Assembly: GCF_008973465.1 (NCBI RefSeq)
Contig: NZ_WBXN01000004.1
Coordinates: forward strand, 4,628,501-4,692,500
Origin: Streptomyces sp. SS1-1
Lineage (GTDB): Bacteria > Actinomycetota > Actinomycetes > Streptomycetales > Streptomycetaceae
Length of the DNA: 64,000 bases
Reading direction: 5' to 3'
The notes under the pieces are model-generated. The model was given only the letters and a program-made list of their open reading frames with translations, was not told where the DNA came from and ran no database searches. Positions 25,728 to 35,079 of this stretch are shown piece after piece (position 1 is the stretch's first letter; each line of letters begins with the position of its first letter). A program made the translations under genes and the position numbers.

Positions 25728-27350
25728 ATGCGCGCAGCCAACTACGCCAGATGGGCCGCGGGCGCGATGGCCGTTGCGCTCGCGACGACCGCCTGCGGAG
25801 GCGGCGCCGACGCCGGGGAGGGCGGCGCGGTGCTCAGCTCCTCCTGGACGGACCCGCAGAACCCGCTGGAGCCGGCCAACACCAACGAGGTGCAGGGCGG
25901 CAAGGTGCTGTCCATGATCTTCCGGGGTCTGAAGCAGTACGACCCGAAGACCGGCGAGGCGAAGAACATGGTCGCCGAGCGCATCGAGACGTCCGACTCG
26001 CGGCACTACACGGTCACCCTGAAGGACGGCTGGACGTTCAGCGACGGCGAGAAGGTCACCGCCAAGTCGTTCGTGGACGCCTGGAACTACGGGGCGAGCC
26101 TGGAGAACAACCAGAAGAACGCGTACTTCTTCAGCTACATCGAGGGCTACGACCAGGTCCACCCCGAGCAGGGGAAGCAGCGCGCGAAGACCATGTCCGG
26201 ACTGAAGGTCGTCGACGAGCGGACCTTCACCGTCACGCTCAGCCAGAAGTTCTCCGGGTTCCCGGACACCCTCGGCTACAACGCGTTCGTCCCGCTGCCG
26301 CGCGCGTTCTACGAGGACCACGCCGGCTGGCTCGCCAGGCCCGTCGGCAACGGGCCGTACACCGTGCAGGACTACACCCGGGGCTCGGAGATGCGGCTCG
26401 TGCGGTGGGACGCCTACGCCGGGCCCGACGCGGCCCGCAACGACGGCGTGACCCTGAAGGTCTACACCGACAACAACACGGCCTACACCGACCTGATGGC
26501 CGGCAACCTCGACCTCGTCGACGACGTCCCCGCCCAGCAGCTGAAGAACGTCCGCGCCGACCTCGACGGCCGCTACCTCAACACCCCGGCCGGCATCATC
26601 CAGACCCTGTCCTTCCCGCACTACGACAAGCGCTGGACCGGGCCCGGCGCGGACAAGGTCCGCAAGGGCCTGTCCCGGGCCATCGACCGCGAGCAGATCA
26701 CCCGGACCATCTTCCAGGGCACCCGCACCCCGGCCACCGACTGGACGTCACCCGTGCTCGGCGCCGAGGGCGGCTACAAGGCCGGGCTGTGCGGGCAGTG
26801 GTGCGAGTACGACGCCGCCGCCGCCCGGAAGCTGATCGAGGAGGGCGGCGGGCTGCCCGGCGGCCAGGTCAGGATCACGTACAACGCGGACACCGGTTCC
26901 CACAAGCTGTGGGTGGACGCCGTCTGCAACTCCATCAACAACGCGCTGGGCGACGACAAGGCGTGCGTCGGCAACCCGATCGGCACCTTCGCCGACTTCC
27001 GCAGCAAGTCCACCACCCAGAAGCTGGCCGGGCCGTTCCGGGCGGGCTGGCAGATGGACTACCCGCTGCCCCAGAACTTCCTCCAGCCGCTCTACTACAC
27101 CAACGCCTCCTCCAACGACGGCAAGTGGTCCAGCAAGGAGTTCGACCGGCTCGTGGACCGGGCGAACGCCGAGACGGACCCCGCCGCGGCCGTGAAGCTG
27201 TTCCAGCAGGCGGAGGAGGTCGTCCGCGACGAGATGGCGGCCATCCCGCTCTGGTACCAGAACGGCAGCGCAGGCTGGTCCGCGCGCCTGTCGGACGTGA
27301 CCCTCAACCCGTTCAGCGTCCCCGTCTACGAACAGATCAAGGTCGGCTGA
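25728..27350 (+). CDS. Peptide-binding lipoprotein, third importer
   Basis: 540 aa. The ATG at 25728 follows AGGAGGAG by seven bases; an in-frame ATG at 25674 lacks such a site and would spoil the signal peptide. Signal peptide with ATTAC lipobox, lipidated C23, then an OppA-type SBP_bac_5 domain with the WTDPQNPLEPANTNEVQGG opening and the WQMDYPLPQNFLQPLYY region near the end. This operon (binding protein, two permeases, two ATPases) matches the order I recall for SCO5117-5121 beside bldK in S. coelicolor. Peptide specificity is not readable. Confidence 0.93.
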   Translation: MRAANYARWAAGAMAVALATTACGGGADAGEGGAVLSSSWTDPQNPLEPANTNEVQGGKVLSMIFRGLKQYDPKTGEAKNMVAERIETSDSRHYTVTLKDGWTFSDGEKVTAKSFVDAWNYGASLENNQKNAYFFSYIEGYDQVHPEQGKQRAKTMSGLKVVDERTFTVTLSQKFSGFPDTLGYNAFVPLPRAFYEDHAGWLARPVGNGPYTVQDYTRGSEMRLVRWDAYAGPDAARNDGVTLKVYTDNNTAYTDLMAGNLDLVDDVPAQQLKNVRADLDGRYLNTPAGIIQTLSFPHYDKRWTGPGADKVRKGLSRAIDREQITRTIFQGTRTPATDWTSPVLGAEGGYKAGLCGQWCEYDAAAARKLIEEGGGLPGGQVRITYNADTGSHKLWVDAVCNSINNALGDDKACVGNPIGTFADFRSKSTTQKLAGPFRAGWQMDYPLPQNFLQPLYYTNASSNDGKWSSKEFDRLVDRANAETDPAAAVKLFQQAEEVVRDEMAAIPLWYQNGSAGWSARLSDVTLNPFSVPVYEQIKVG

Positions 27351-27357
27351 GCCCGCC

Positions 27358-28281
27358 ATGGGACGGTACGTCGTCCGGCGCCTGGTGCAGATGGTCCCGG
27401 TGTTCATCGGGTCCACCCTGCTGATCTTCCTCATGGTGAACGTGATGGGCGACCCCGTCGCGGGCCTGTGCGGCGACCGCCAGTGCGACCCGGCGACGGC
27501 CGCCCGGCTCCGCCAGGAGTTCGGCCTCGACCAGCCCGTGTGGCGGCAGTACCTGACCTACATGGGGAACGTGTTCACCGGGGACTTCGGGACCGCGTTC
27601 AACGGCCAGGAGGTCACCGAGCTGATGTCCACGGCCTTCCCCGTCACCCTCCGGCTGACGGTCGTGGCGGTCTGCTTCGAGATCCTCATCGGGGTCACCC
27701 TCGGCGTCCTCACCGGTCTGCGCCGCGGCCGTCCCGTCGACACCGGCGTGCTGCTGCTCACCCTCGTCGTCATCTCCGTCCCCACGTTCGTCACCGGCCT
27801 GCTGCTCCAGCTGTGGCTCGGCGTCGAGTGGGGCTGGATCAGGCCGTCGGTGTCCCCGGCGGCCCCCTTCGGGGAACTGCTCCTGCCGGGCCTCGTCCTC
27901 GCCTCGGTGTCCCTCGCCTACGTCACCCGGCTGACCCGTACCTCCATCGCGGAGAACCGGCGCTCCGACTACGTCCGCACGGCCGTCGCCAAGGGCCTGC
28001 CCCGGCGCCGGGTCGTCACCCGGCACCTGCTGCGCAACTCCCTCATCCCCGTCGTCACGTTCGTCGGCGCGGACATCGGCTTCCTGATGGGCGGCGCGAT
28101 CGTCACCGAGCGGATCTTCAACATCCACGGCGTCGGCTACCAGCTCTACCAGGGCATCGTGCGCCAGAACACCCAGACGGTCGTCGGCTTCGTGACGGTC
28201 CTCGTCCTCGTCTTCCTGCTCTGCAACCTGGTCGTCGACCTGCTGTACGCCGTACTCGACCCGAGGATCCGCTATGCCTGA
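27358..28281 (+). CDS. Peptide ABC importer permease (OppB type), third importer
   Basis: 307 aa. TM1 at about 9-29, a periplasmic loop with the CGDRQCD cysteine pair, and five further segments. The EAA-like loop reads YVRTAVAKGLPRRRVVTRHLL. The gene begins 7 bp after the binding-protein stop and overlaps the next permease by 8 bp, so the operon is tightly coupled. Confidence 0.92.
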   Translation: MGRYVVRRLVQMVPVFIGSTLLIFLMVNVMGDPVAGLCGDRQCDPATAARLRQEFGLDQPVWRQYLTYMGNVFTGDFGTAFNGQEVTELMSTAFPVTLRLTVVAVCFEILIGVTLGVLTGLRRGRPVDTGVLLLTLVVISVPTFVTGLLLQLWLGVEWGWIRPSVSPAAPFGELLLPGLVLASVSLAYVTRLTRTSIAENRRSDYVRTAVAKGLPRRRVVTRHLLRNSLIPVVTFVGADIGFLMGGAIVTERIFNIHGVGYQLYQGIVRQNTQTVVGFVTVLVLVFLLCNLVVDLLYAVLDPRIRYA

Positions 28282-29278
28282 ACAGCCGTTCCCGCCCGAG
28301 GGGGTGATCGCCGGCGGCGGCGCGATGGACCTGGGCGCGACCGAGACGGGGACGGTACGGCGCCCGCCGGCCGCCCCCGACGGAGCGGGGGAGCCCGCCC
28401 CGCCCGCGGCCGGCCCGGCCGAGGCCGCCGACCGGCCCCGCAGCCTGTGGTCGGACGCCTGGCGCGACCTGCGCCGCAACCCCGTCTTCCTGGTCTCGGC
28501 CCTGGTCATCCTCTTCCTGGCCGTGATCTCCGTGTGGCCCTCGCTGATCGCCTCCGGCAGCCCCCTGAAGTGCGACCTCGCCCGCGCCCAGCAGGGCTCC
28601 GGACCCGGCCACCCCTTCGGCTTCGACGGCCAGGGCTGCGACGTCTACACCCGCACCGTGTACGGCGCCCGGACGTCCGTGGTCGTCGGTGTCTGCGCCA
28701 CGCTCGGGGTGGCCCTCCTCGGCTCGGTGCTGGGCGCGCTCGCCGGGTTCTTCGGCGGCTGGTGGGACGCCGTGCTGTCCCGGATCACCGACGTCTTCTT
28801 CGCCATCCCGGTCGTGCTCGGCGGGCTGGTCCTGCTGTCGGTGGTGACCGCCAACTCGGTGTGGCCGGTGGTCGGGTTCATCGTGCTGCTCGGCTGGCCG
28901 CAGATCTCCCGGATCGCCCGCGGCTCGGTCATCACCGTCCAGCAGAACGACTACGTGCAGGCGGCCCGCGCCCTCGGCGCCTCCCCGGCCCGGCTGCTGC
29001 TTCGGCACATCGCGCCCAACGCGGTCGCCCCGGTGATCGTGGTGGCGACGATCGCGCTCGGCACGTACATCGCCCTGGAGGCCACCCTGTCCTACCTCGG
29101 GGTCGGCCTGAAGCCGCCGAGCGTCTCCTGGGGCATCGACATCTCGGCCGCCTCCCCGTACATCCGCACCGCCCCGCACGCGCTGCTGTGGCCCTCGGGG
29201 GCGCTCGCGGTCACCGTCCTGGCCTTCATCATGCTGGGCGACGCGGTGCGCGACGCCCTCGACCCGAAGCTGAGGTGA
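28274..29278 (+). CDS. Peptide ABC importer permease (OppC type), third importer
   Basis: 334 aa. The first 68 residues are a Pro/Ala/Gly-rich disordered cytoplasmic extension, longer than usual for OppC. TM1 follows at about 75-95, then a CDLARAQQGSGPGHPFGFD loop in the position of the GTD motif, and five more segments with the EAA loop YVQAARALGASPARLLLRHI. Starts inside the end of the previous permease gene. Confidence 0.92.
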   Translation: MPEQPFPPEGVIAGGGAMDLGATETGTVRRPPAAPDGAGEPAPPAAGPAEAADRPRSLWSDAWRDLRRNPVFLVSALVILFLAVISVWPSLIASGSPLKCDLARAQQGSGPGHPFGFDGQGCDVYTRTVYGARTSVVVGVCATLGVALLGSVLGALAGFFGGWWDAVLSRITDVFFAIPVVLGGLVLLSVVTANSVWPVVGFIVLLGWPQISRIARGSVITVQQNDYVQAARALGASPARLLLRHIAPNAVAPVIVVATIALGTYIALEATLSYLGVGLKPPSVSWGIDISAASPYIRTAPHALLWPSGALAVTVLAFIMLGDAVRDALDPKLR

Positions 29279-29285
29279 GGGCGCG

Positions 29286-30260
29286 ATGCTGCTCGACGTA
29301 CGCGACCTGAAGGTGGAGTTCCGCACCCGGGACGGGATCGCCCGCGCCGTCAACGGCGTCAGCTTCGGCGTGGACGCGGGGGAGACGCTCGCGGTGCTCG
29401 GCGAGTCCGGCTCCGGCAAGTCGGTGACCGCGCAGGCGGTGATGGGCATCCTGGACTCGCCGCCGGGCCGGATCACCGGCGGCGAGGTGCTGTTCCAGGG
29501 CCGGGACCTGCTCGCGCTCGGCGAGGAGGAGCGGCGGCGGGTGCGCGGCGCCGGCATGGCGATGATCTTCCAGGACGCCCTGTCGTCCCTGAACCCGGTG
29601 CTGACCGTCGGCGACCAGCTCGGCGAGATGTTCGTCGTGCACCGGGGCATGTCCCGCAAGGACGCCCGCGCCAGGGCCGTCGAGCTGATGGACCGGGTGC
29701 GCATCCCGGGCGCCCGCGAGCGCGTGAAGCAGTACCCGCACCAGTTCTCCGGCGGGATGCGCCAGCGCATCATGATCGCCATGGCGATCGCGCTGGAACC
29801 GGCGCTGATCATCGCCGACGAGCCGACGACCGCCCTCGACGTCACCGTGCAGGCGCAGGTGATGGACCTGCTCGCCGAGCTGCGGCGGGAGTACCGGATG
29901 GGGCTCGTCCTGATCACCCACGACCTCGGGGTGGTCGCCGACGTCGCCGACCGGATCGCCGTCATGTACGCGGGCCGGATCGTGGAGTCGGCCCCCGTCC
30001 ACGACATCTACAAGGCGCCCGCCCACCCGTACACCCGGGGCCTGCTCGACTCCGTCCCCCGGCTCGACCTCAAGGGCCGGGAGCTGACCGCGATCAGGGG
30101 CCTGCCGCCCAACCTCACGCGCATCCCGCCCGGCTGCGCCTTCCACCCCCGCTGCCCGATGGCCCGGGACGTCTGCCGCTCCGACGAGCCCCCGCTGTAC
30201 GCGGTCTCCGAAGTGCGCGCCAGCGCCTGCCACTTCCGGACGGAGTGCCTGCATGCCTGA
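29286..30260 (+). CDS. Peptide ABC importer ATPase (OppD type), third importer
   Basis: 324 aa. Walker A GESGSGKS, Q-loop MIFQDALSSLNPV, signature FSGGMRQR, Walker B LIIADEPTTALDV and H-loop LITHDLG. C-terminal OPP segment with PGCAFHPRCPM and later CR and ACHF cysteines. Begins 7 bp after the permease and overlaps the next ATPase gene by 8 bp. Confidence 0.93.
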   Translation: MLLDVRDLKVEFRTRDGIARAVNGVSFGVDAGETLAVLGESGSGKSVTAQAVMGILDSPPGRITGGEVLFQGRDLLALGEEERRRVRGAGMAMIFQDALSSLNPVLTVGDQLGEMFVVHRGMSRKDARARAVELMDRVRIPGARERVKQYPHQFSGGMRQRIMIAMAIALEPALIIADEPTTALDVTVQAQVMDLLAELRREYRMGLVLITHDLGVVADVADRIAVMYAGRIVESAPVHDIYKAPAHPYTRGLLDSVPRLDLKGRELTAIRGLPPNLTRIPPGCAFHPRCPMARDVCRSDEPPLYAVSEVRASACHFRTECLHA

Positions 30261-31290
30261 GGCGATCCTCGAGGTCGAGGGACTGGTGAAGCACTACCCG
30301 CTCACCCGGGGCGTCCTGCTGCGCAGACAGGTGGGCTCCGTGAAGGCGGTCGACGGCGTCGACCTCACCCTGCACCGCGGCGAGACCCTGGGCGTCGTCG
30401 GGGAGTCCGGCTGCGGCAAGTCGACCGTCGCCCGGATGCTGGTCAACCTGGAACGCCCGACGGCCGGGACCATCCGGTACCGGGGCGAGGACATCACGCG
30501 CCTGTCGGGCCGCGCCCTGAAGGCCGTGCGCCGCAACATCCAGATGGTCTTCCAGGACCCGTACACCTCGCTCAACCCCCGGATGACGGTGGGCGACATC
30601 GTCGGGGAGCCCTACGACATCCACCCCGAGGTGGCGCCGAAGGGCGACCGGCGCCGCCGGGTGCGCGAACTGCTCGACGTGGTCGGGCTGAACCCCGAGC
30701 ACATCAACCGCTACCCGCACCAGTTCTCCGGCGGGCAGCGCCAGCGCATCGGCATCGCGCGCGGCCTCGCGCTGCGCCCGGAGATCATCGTCGCCGACGA
30801 GCCGGTCTCCGCGCTCGACGTCTCCGTGCAGGCCCAGGTGATCAACCTGATGGCGCGCCTCCAGCGGGAGTTCGGCCTGTCGTACGTCTTCATCGCGCAC
30901 GACCTGTCGATCGTCCGGCACATCTCCGACCGGGTCGGCGTGATGTACCTCGGGCGGATCGTGGAGACCGGCGGCGACGCCGAGATCTACGACCATCCCA
31001 CGCACCCCTACACCCAGGCGCTGCTCTCCGCGGTCCCCGTCCCCGACCCGCGGGCCCGGACCCGCCGGGAGCGGATCATCCTCAGCGGCGACGTGCCGTC
31101 CCCGACCCAGGTGCCGTCCGGCTGCCGGTTCCGCACCCGCTGCTTCAAGGCGCGGGAGCGCTGCGCCGAGGAGGTGCCGGTGCTCGCGGTGCCGGTGCCG
31201 CTGCGCGCGGCGGGGGGTCCGGCGGCCCATCCGTCGGCGTGCCACTTCGCGGAGGAGAAGCAGGTGGTGGCCGCGGAGGCCCGCCCGTAA
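30253..31290 (+). CDS. Peptide ABC importer ATPase (OppF type), third importer
   Basis: 345 aa. Walker A GESGCGKS, Q-loop MVFQDPYTSLNPR, signature FSGGQRQR, Walker B IIVADEPVSALDVS and H-loop FIAHDLS; OPP motif SGCRFRTRCF. Very close to BldKE through the core, consistent with duplication of whole importer operons at this locus. Last gene of the operon; a perfect 36-nt palindrome follows at 31398. Confidence 0.93.
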   Translation: MPEAILEVEGLVKHYPLTRGVLLRRQVGSVKAVDGVDLTLHRGETLGVVGESGCGKSTVARMLVNLERPTAGTIRYRGEDITRLSGRALKAVRRNIQMVFQDPYTSLNPRMTVGDIVGEPYDIHPEVAPKGDRRRRVRELLDVVGLNPEHINRYPHQFSGGQRQRIGIARGLALRPEIIVADEPVSALDVSVQAQVINLMARLQREFGLSYVFIAHDLSIVRHISDRVGVMYLGRIVETGGDAEIYDHPTHPYTQALLSAVPVPDPRARTRRERIILSGDVPSPTQVPSGCRFRTRCFKARERCAEEVPVLAVPVPLRAAGGPAAHPSACHFAEEKQVVAAEARP

Positions 31291-31397
31291 CACCGCAAAG
31301 GACCGCGAACCGCGTTAACACGCAGGCAACTTGACCGACCCGGTTCCGATATACGGACGCGTCAGGCTGAACAGCGTACGGCCGTGCGGGTGCCGTA

Positions 31398-31433
31398 AAC
31401 GGACCGGGGTGCCCATGGGCACCCCGGTCCGTT
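31398..31433. terminator. Bidirectional terminator, perfect 36-nt palindrome
   Basis: 18-bp arms without mismatch (31398-31415 and 31416-31433; centre CCCATGGG) lie between the third importer operon and the convergent peptidase gene, ending 5 bp before the peptidase stop. Confidence 0.85.
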
Positions 31434-31438
31434 GCCGT

Positions 31439-33580
31439 CTAGGCCCGGTCCGCCGCCTTCTCGGTGAGCCCCAGCGACCGCTTGAGGAAGTCGAGCTGGA
31501 GCAGCAGCAGGTTCTCGGCGACCTCCTCCTGCGGGGTCATGTGGGTCACCCCGGACAGCGGCAGCACCTCGTGGGGGCGGCCGGCGGCGAGCAGGGCCGA
31601 GGACAGTCGCAGCGAGTGGGCGACGACCACGTTGTCGTCCACCAGGCCGTGCACGATCATCATCGGGCGGTGCGGCTCGGCCGCGTCCACCAGACCGGCG
31701 TCGTCGATCAGGGAGTTGCGCCGGTAGACCTCCGGCTGCTCGTCGGGGTGCCCGGCATAGCGCTCCTGGTAGTGGGTGTCGTACAGGCGCAGGTCCGTGA
31801 CGGGGGCGCCGACGACGGCCGCGTGGAAGACGTCGGGGCGGCGCAGCGCCGCGAGCCCCGCGAGATAGCCGCCGAACGACCAGCCCCGGACGGCCACCCG
31901 GCCGAGGTCCAGCGGGAACCGCTCGGCGAGGTCGTGCAGGGCGTCGACCTGGTCCTGGACCACGATCGCCGCGATGTCGTCCTTGACGGCCTTCTCCCAG
32001 GCCGGCGAGCGGCCCGGGGTGCCCCGGCCGTCGGCGACGATCACGGCGAAGCCCTGGTCGGCGAACCACTGGGAGGTCAGATGCGGGTTGTGGGCGGCCA
32101 CCACCCGCTGGCCGTGCGGGCCGCCGTAGGGGTCCAGCAGGACCGGGAGGGGGGTGTCACCGGCGTAGTCCCGAGGCATAAGCACGGCGCACGGGATGCG
32201 GCGTGCGCCCCCCTCGGTGAGTGTGAGCCGCGGGGTCACTCCGGGATCCTCGGCATGCGACCGGACCAAGCCAATCACCTTGCCGTCGCGCAGCACCTGG
32301 ACCTGAGCGCCGGGCCGGTCCGGAGTGTGGGACACGAGCACGGTCACCCCTCCGGCACGCACCGCCGCGTGCACGCCGGGCTCCTGCGAGACGCGCTCCA
32401 CACCGAGCTCGTTCACCCGGTACACATGGACCTCGCCGATCTCCGGATCGGTCGCGGAGGCACCGGCCGACGCCGAGACCAGCACGTCGTCGCCGGACAC
32501 GTCGAGCACCGCGCGCACATGCAACTGCGGCCCCGTCAGCGGACGTTCACCCACCGCCAGCACCCGCGCGCCGCCCTCGTCGGCGATGCGCACCAGGTGC
32601 CCGGACGGGCTCCAGCACGGCACACCGGGGAAAAGTTCCAGCCATTGTGGATCTTCGTCGGCGTGCACCATCCGGGTCGTCCCCGTCGCCGGGTCCACGG
32701 CCAGGAACAGCTGGCTGCGCTGGTCGCGCGCCTGTACGAGCAGCAGCGGCGCACCCGCCGCCGACCAGTGCACTCGCGCCAGATACGGATACCGAGCCCG
32801 GTCCCAGGAGACCTCCGTGCGCGCCCCGTCCAGGCCGACCACGAACAGCCGGACCTCCGCGTTGGGCGTCCCCGCCGCCGGGTACGGCACCTGCCGCGGC
32901 GCCCGGTCCGGGTGGGCCGGGTCGGAGATCCACCACCGCCGCACCGGGGTGTCGTCCGCCCGCGCGACCAGCAGCCGGTCCGACTCCGGGCTCCACCAGT
33001 ACCCCTGGTGACGGCCCATCTCCTCGGCCGCGATGAACTCCGCCAGGCCGTAGGTGACCCCCTCCGACTCCGGCTCGGCGAGCGCCCGGTCGTCCTCGCC
33101 CTCCGCGCCGACCACCCGCAGCGCGCCCCGCGCGACGTACGCCACGTGCCGTCCGTCGGGGGAGGGGCGCGGGTCGATCACCGGTCCGCGGACCGGCAGT
33201 TCACGGGCCGTGCCGGCCCGCAGCTCGGCCGTGAACAGCCTCCCCGACAGGGCGAACGCGGCCAGCTCGACAGCCGCGTCGGTGCCGTAGGAGACGATGC
33301 CCGCGCCCCCCTCGCGACTGCGTTCGCGGCGCGCGCGCTCCTCGGGCGGGAGGTTCTCCGACGCCCCGCCGAGCAGGGCGCGCGGGTCCGCCGTCACGCG
33401 CTCCCGACCCTCCGCCGTGTCGAGGACCCACAGCGAACTCGCCGGGTCCGTACCGGAGGAGGAGCGCAGGAACACGGCACGGGAACCGTCGGGCGCCACC
33501 GTGAACGCGCGGGGCGCTCCCAAGGTGAACCTCTGGGTGCGGGCGTGCCGCCTGGGGAAGGAGACTGGCTCGGTCGTCAT
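31439..33580 (-). CDS. S9 family (dipeptidyl-peptidase IV-like) serine peptidase
   Basis: 713 aa. The N-terminal half (about 30-440) is a DPP-IV-type beta-propeller; FIAAEEMGR near 210 supplies the double-Glu motif that binds the free N-terminus of the substrate in DPP-IV enzymes. The C-terminal alpha/beta-hydrolase domain has the nucleophile S568 in GWSFGG, D648/D649 in GLVDDN and H680 in GVTH. No signal peptide is seen, so it is probably cytoplasmic and trims imported peptides from the N-terminus, usually after X-Pro or X-Ala. It faces the third peptide importer across a shared terminator. Cleavage specificity is inferred from the family. Confidence 0.92.
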   Translation of the reverse strand: MTTEPVSFPRRHARTQRFTLGAPRAFTVAPDGSRAVFLRSSSGTDPASSLWVLDTAEGRERVTADPRALLGGASENLPPEERARRERSREGGAGIVSYGTDAAVELAAFALSGRLFTAELRAGTARELPVRGPVIDPRPSPDGRHVAYVARGALRVVGAEGEDDRALAEPESEGVTYGLAEFIAAEEMGRHQGYWWSPESDRLLVARADDTPVRRWWISDPAHPDRAPRQVPYPAAGTPNAEVRLFVVGLDGARTEVSWDRARYPYLARVHWSAAGAPLLLVQARDQRSQLFLAVDPATGTTRMVHADEDPQWLELFPGVPCWSPSGHLVRIADEGGARVLAVGERPLTGPQLHVRAVLDVSGDDVLVSASAGASATDPEIGEVHVYRVNELGVERVSQEPGVHAAVRAGGVTVLVSHTPDRPGAQVQVLRDGKVIGLVRSHAEDPGVTPRLTLTEGGARRIPCAVLMPRDYAGDTPLPVLLDPYGGPHGQRVVAAHNPHLTSQWFADQGFAVIVADGRGTPGRSPAWEKAVKDDIAAIVVQDQVDALHDLAERFPLDLGRVAVRGWSFGGYLAGLAALRRPDVFHAAVVGAPVTDLRLYDTHYQERYAGHPDEQPEVYRRNSLIDDAGLVDAAEPHRPMMIVHGLVDDNVVVAHSLRLSSALLAAGRPHEVLPLSGVTHMTPQEEVAENLLLLQLDFLKRSLGLTEKAADRA

Positions 33581-33754
33581 GCCCCGACCATATTGGCCAG
33601 TGCGCCCCCTTGTGCGGCTGTGCGCCGACCGATGCGCACGTACCGATCGTTATGATCACTGTCGCATAGTGGGTATGAACCTGCTGGCTTGCTGCATGGA
33701 TTTATCTGCCCCCATAGACCGACCCCCGCTTGGGATTCTTGGAGGTGAGCCGCC

Positions 33755-33949
33755 GTGGCACTCTCGATTTCGGCGGTGGTGCTGCTGGCGATCATCGTCT
33801 TCCTGCTGATCAAGAAGTCAGGGCTGAAAGCGGGCCATGCGATCGTCTGCATGCTGCTCGGTTTCTACCTGGCGTCCTCGACCGTCGCACCCACGATCAG
33901 TGAGCTGACGACGAACATCGCGGGCATGATCGGCAGCATCAAGTTCTGA
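33755..33949 (+). CDS. 64-aa membrane protein of unknown function
   Basis: GTG start with TGGAGGTGAG about nine bases upstream. Two predicted membrane helices, 2-19 (SISAVVLLAIIVFLLI) and 28-45 (HAIVCMLLGFYLASS), joined by a basic KKSGLKAG turn, then an amphipathic C-terminus ending GSIKF. Codon use fits the genome. I recall very similar small proteins across Streptomyces, some beside plasmid-transfer genes, but have no function for them. The 174-bp upstream region has an AT-rich core (33645-33720) that may hold its promoter. Confidence 0.75.
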   Translation: MALSISAVVLLAIIVFLLIKKSGLKAGHAIVCMLLGFYLASSTVAPTISELTTNIAGMIGSIKF

Positions 33950-33964
33950 GCCGCCCGCCACACT

Positions 33965-33994
33965 CGGGCTCCGCACCCACCGGTCCGGAGCCCG
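33965..33994. terminator. Terminator between the small membrane protein and DUF397 gene
   Basis: CGGGCTCCG (33965-33973) and CGGAGCCCG (33986-33994), 9 bp without mismatch, 12-base loop, in a 51-bp convergent gap. Confidence 0.65.
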
Positions 33995-34000
33995 CCCCAC

Positions 34001-34207
34001 TCACCGCCCGGCGGCGTACGCCACGAACCCGGCCCAGGCCGCGGGCGTGAGCGCCAACCGCGGCCCGGCGACGTCCTTGGAGTCCCGGACGTGGACGGTG
34101 CCCGGGGTGCGGGCGACCTCGACACAGGAGTCGCCGTCGGGGCCGCTGCTGTAACTGCTCTTGCGCCAGGCCAACTCGTAGGCGTGTCCGGCGGTTTCGC
34201 GGATCAT
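34001..34207 (-). CDS. DUF397 domain protein
   Basis: 68 aa covering one DUF397 domain, with the usual WRKSSYSSGPDGDSCVEVA and VRDSKD signatures and a C-terminal AWAGFVAYA. ATG at 34207 overlaps the upstream XRE gene stop in ATGA. DUF397 proteins are nearly always encoded beside an XRE/DUF5753 regulator in actinomycetes and, in the studied whiJ-like and Scr1/Scr2-type pairs, influence its activity in development or antibiotic production; binding to the regulator is the accepted model. No RsbW-like kinase gene, which accompanies some whiJ loci, is present here. Confidence 0.9.
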   Translation of the reverse strand: MIRETAGHAYELAWRKSSYSSGPDGDSCVEVARTPGTVHVRDSKDVAGPRLALTPAAWAGFVAYAAGR

Positions 34208-35079
34208 GTCTCTCCCAGCAGTCGCTCGATGAGTGCCAGTGACTCCCGCGGCGGGAGCGCCAGCGCCCGGATGGTGCCATAGCGCAGTTCGAGAACGCGG
34301 AGCTGCCTCGGGTCGGACGTCGGCCGGCCGCTGAACGCACCGTCGGCGCGTCCCACGGCTGTTCCGTCCTCGAACTTCAGCACTTCGATCCTCCCGCTCA
34401 AGCCGGGATGGGCCGCGCTGTCCATCGGCATCACCTGGAGGGCGACGTTGCTGAACCGGCCGACCTCCAGCAGGCGTTCGAACTGCTGTCGCCGCACCAT
34501 TGTGCCCCCGACCCTGCGGCGGAGCGTCGACTCTTCCAGGACGAAGCTGAGAGCGGGGGCAGGTGAGCGGTCGAAGACGCAACGCCTCGCGATACGCGCG
34601 GCGACGCGCCGTTCCAGGTCCTCGGGCGAGTAGGCGGGCTGCCACGATTCCAGCAGCGCCCGCGTGTGTCCGGCGGTCTGCAGCAGCCCGGCGATATTGC
34701 TGCACTCGTACACCCCGATCTCGACGGCCCGCGCCTCCAACTGCGCCAGATCCCGCACCTTCTTGGGATACCGGACCTTCCGCACGTCCTCCTTCATCGC
34801 GGCGAGCAGCCCGCCGGCGCCCAGCACCTCGTCCGCCACGTCCAGGAACTCGGGCCGGGGAATCCGCTTCCCGGCCTCGATCTTGTAGACCATGTCCTCG
34901 CCGTACCCCACGGCCTCCCCGAACGCGGCGGCCCGCATCCCGACCGCCTCCCGGCGCAGCTTCAACTGCCGCCCCACGGTCGCGACGACGGCGAGGCCCC
35001 AGTCGTCGTCCGGATCCACCTCCCAACCCGGCTCGTCGGCCTCGCTCCTGAGCCGCCGGATCTCCCCGTCCACCGTCAT
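34204..35079 (-). CDS. XRE-family regulator with DUF5753 domain
   Basis: 291 aa from the ATG at 35079, which has GGAGGGG upstream; a longer frame to 35163 was rejected because that extension is low-complexity and covers the repeat region. Helix-turn-helix at about 32-95 (QLKLRREAVGM, AFGEAVGYGEDMVYKIEAGKRIPRP), preceded by an acidic 30-residue lead. The DUF5753 domain fills about 110-285 and includes YECSNIAGLLQTAGH and the VLEESTLRRRVGG motif. Operon partner of the DUF397 gene. The three CCGGACA repeats upstream are candidates for self-binding. Confidence 0.9.
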   Translation of the reverse strand: MTVDGEIRRLRSEADEPGWEVDPDDDWGLAVVATVGRQLKLRREAVGMRAAAFGEAVGYGEDMVYKIEAGKRIPRPEFLDVADEVLGAGGLLAAMKEDVRKVRYPKKVRDLAQLEARAVEIGVYECSNIAGLLQTAGHTRALLESWQPAYSPEDLERRVAARIARRCVFDRSPAPALSFVLEESTLRRRVGGTMVRRQQFERLLEVGRFSNVALQVMPMDSAAHPGLSGRIEVLKFEDGTAVGRADGAFSGRPTSDPRQLRVLELRYGTIRALALPPRESLALIERLLGET

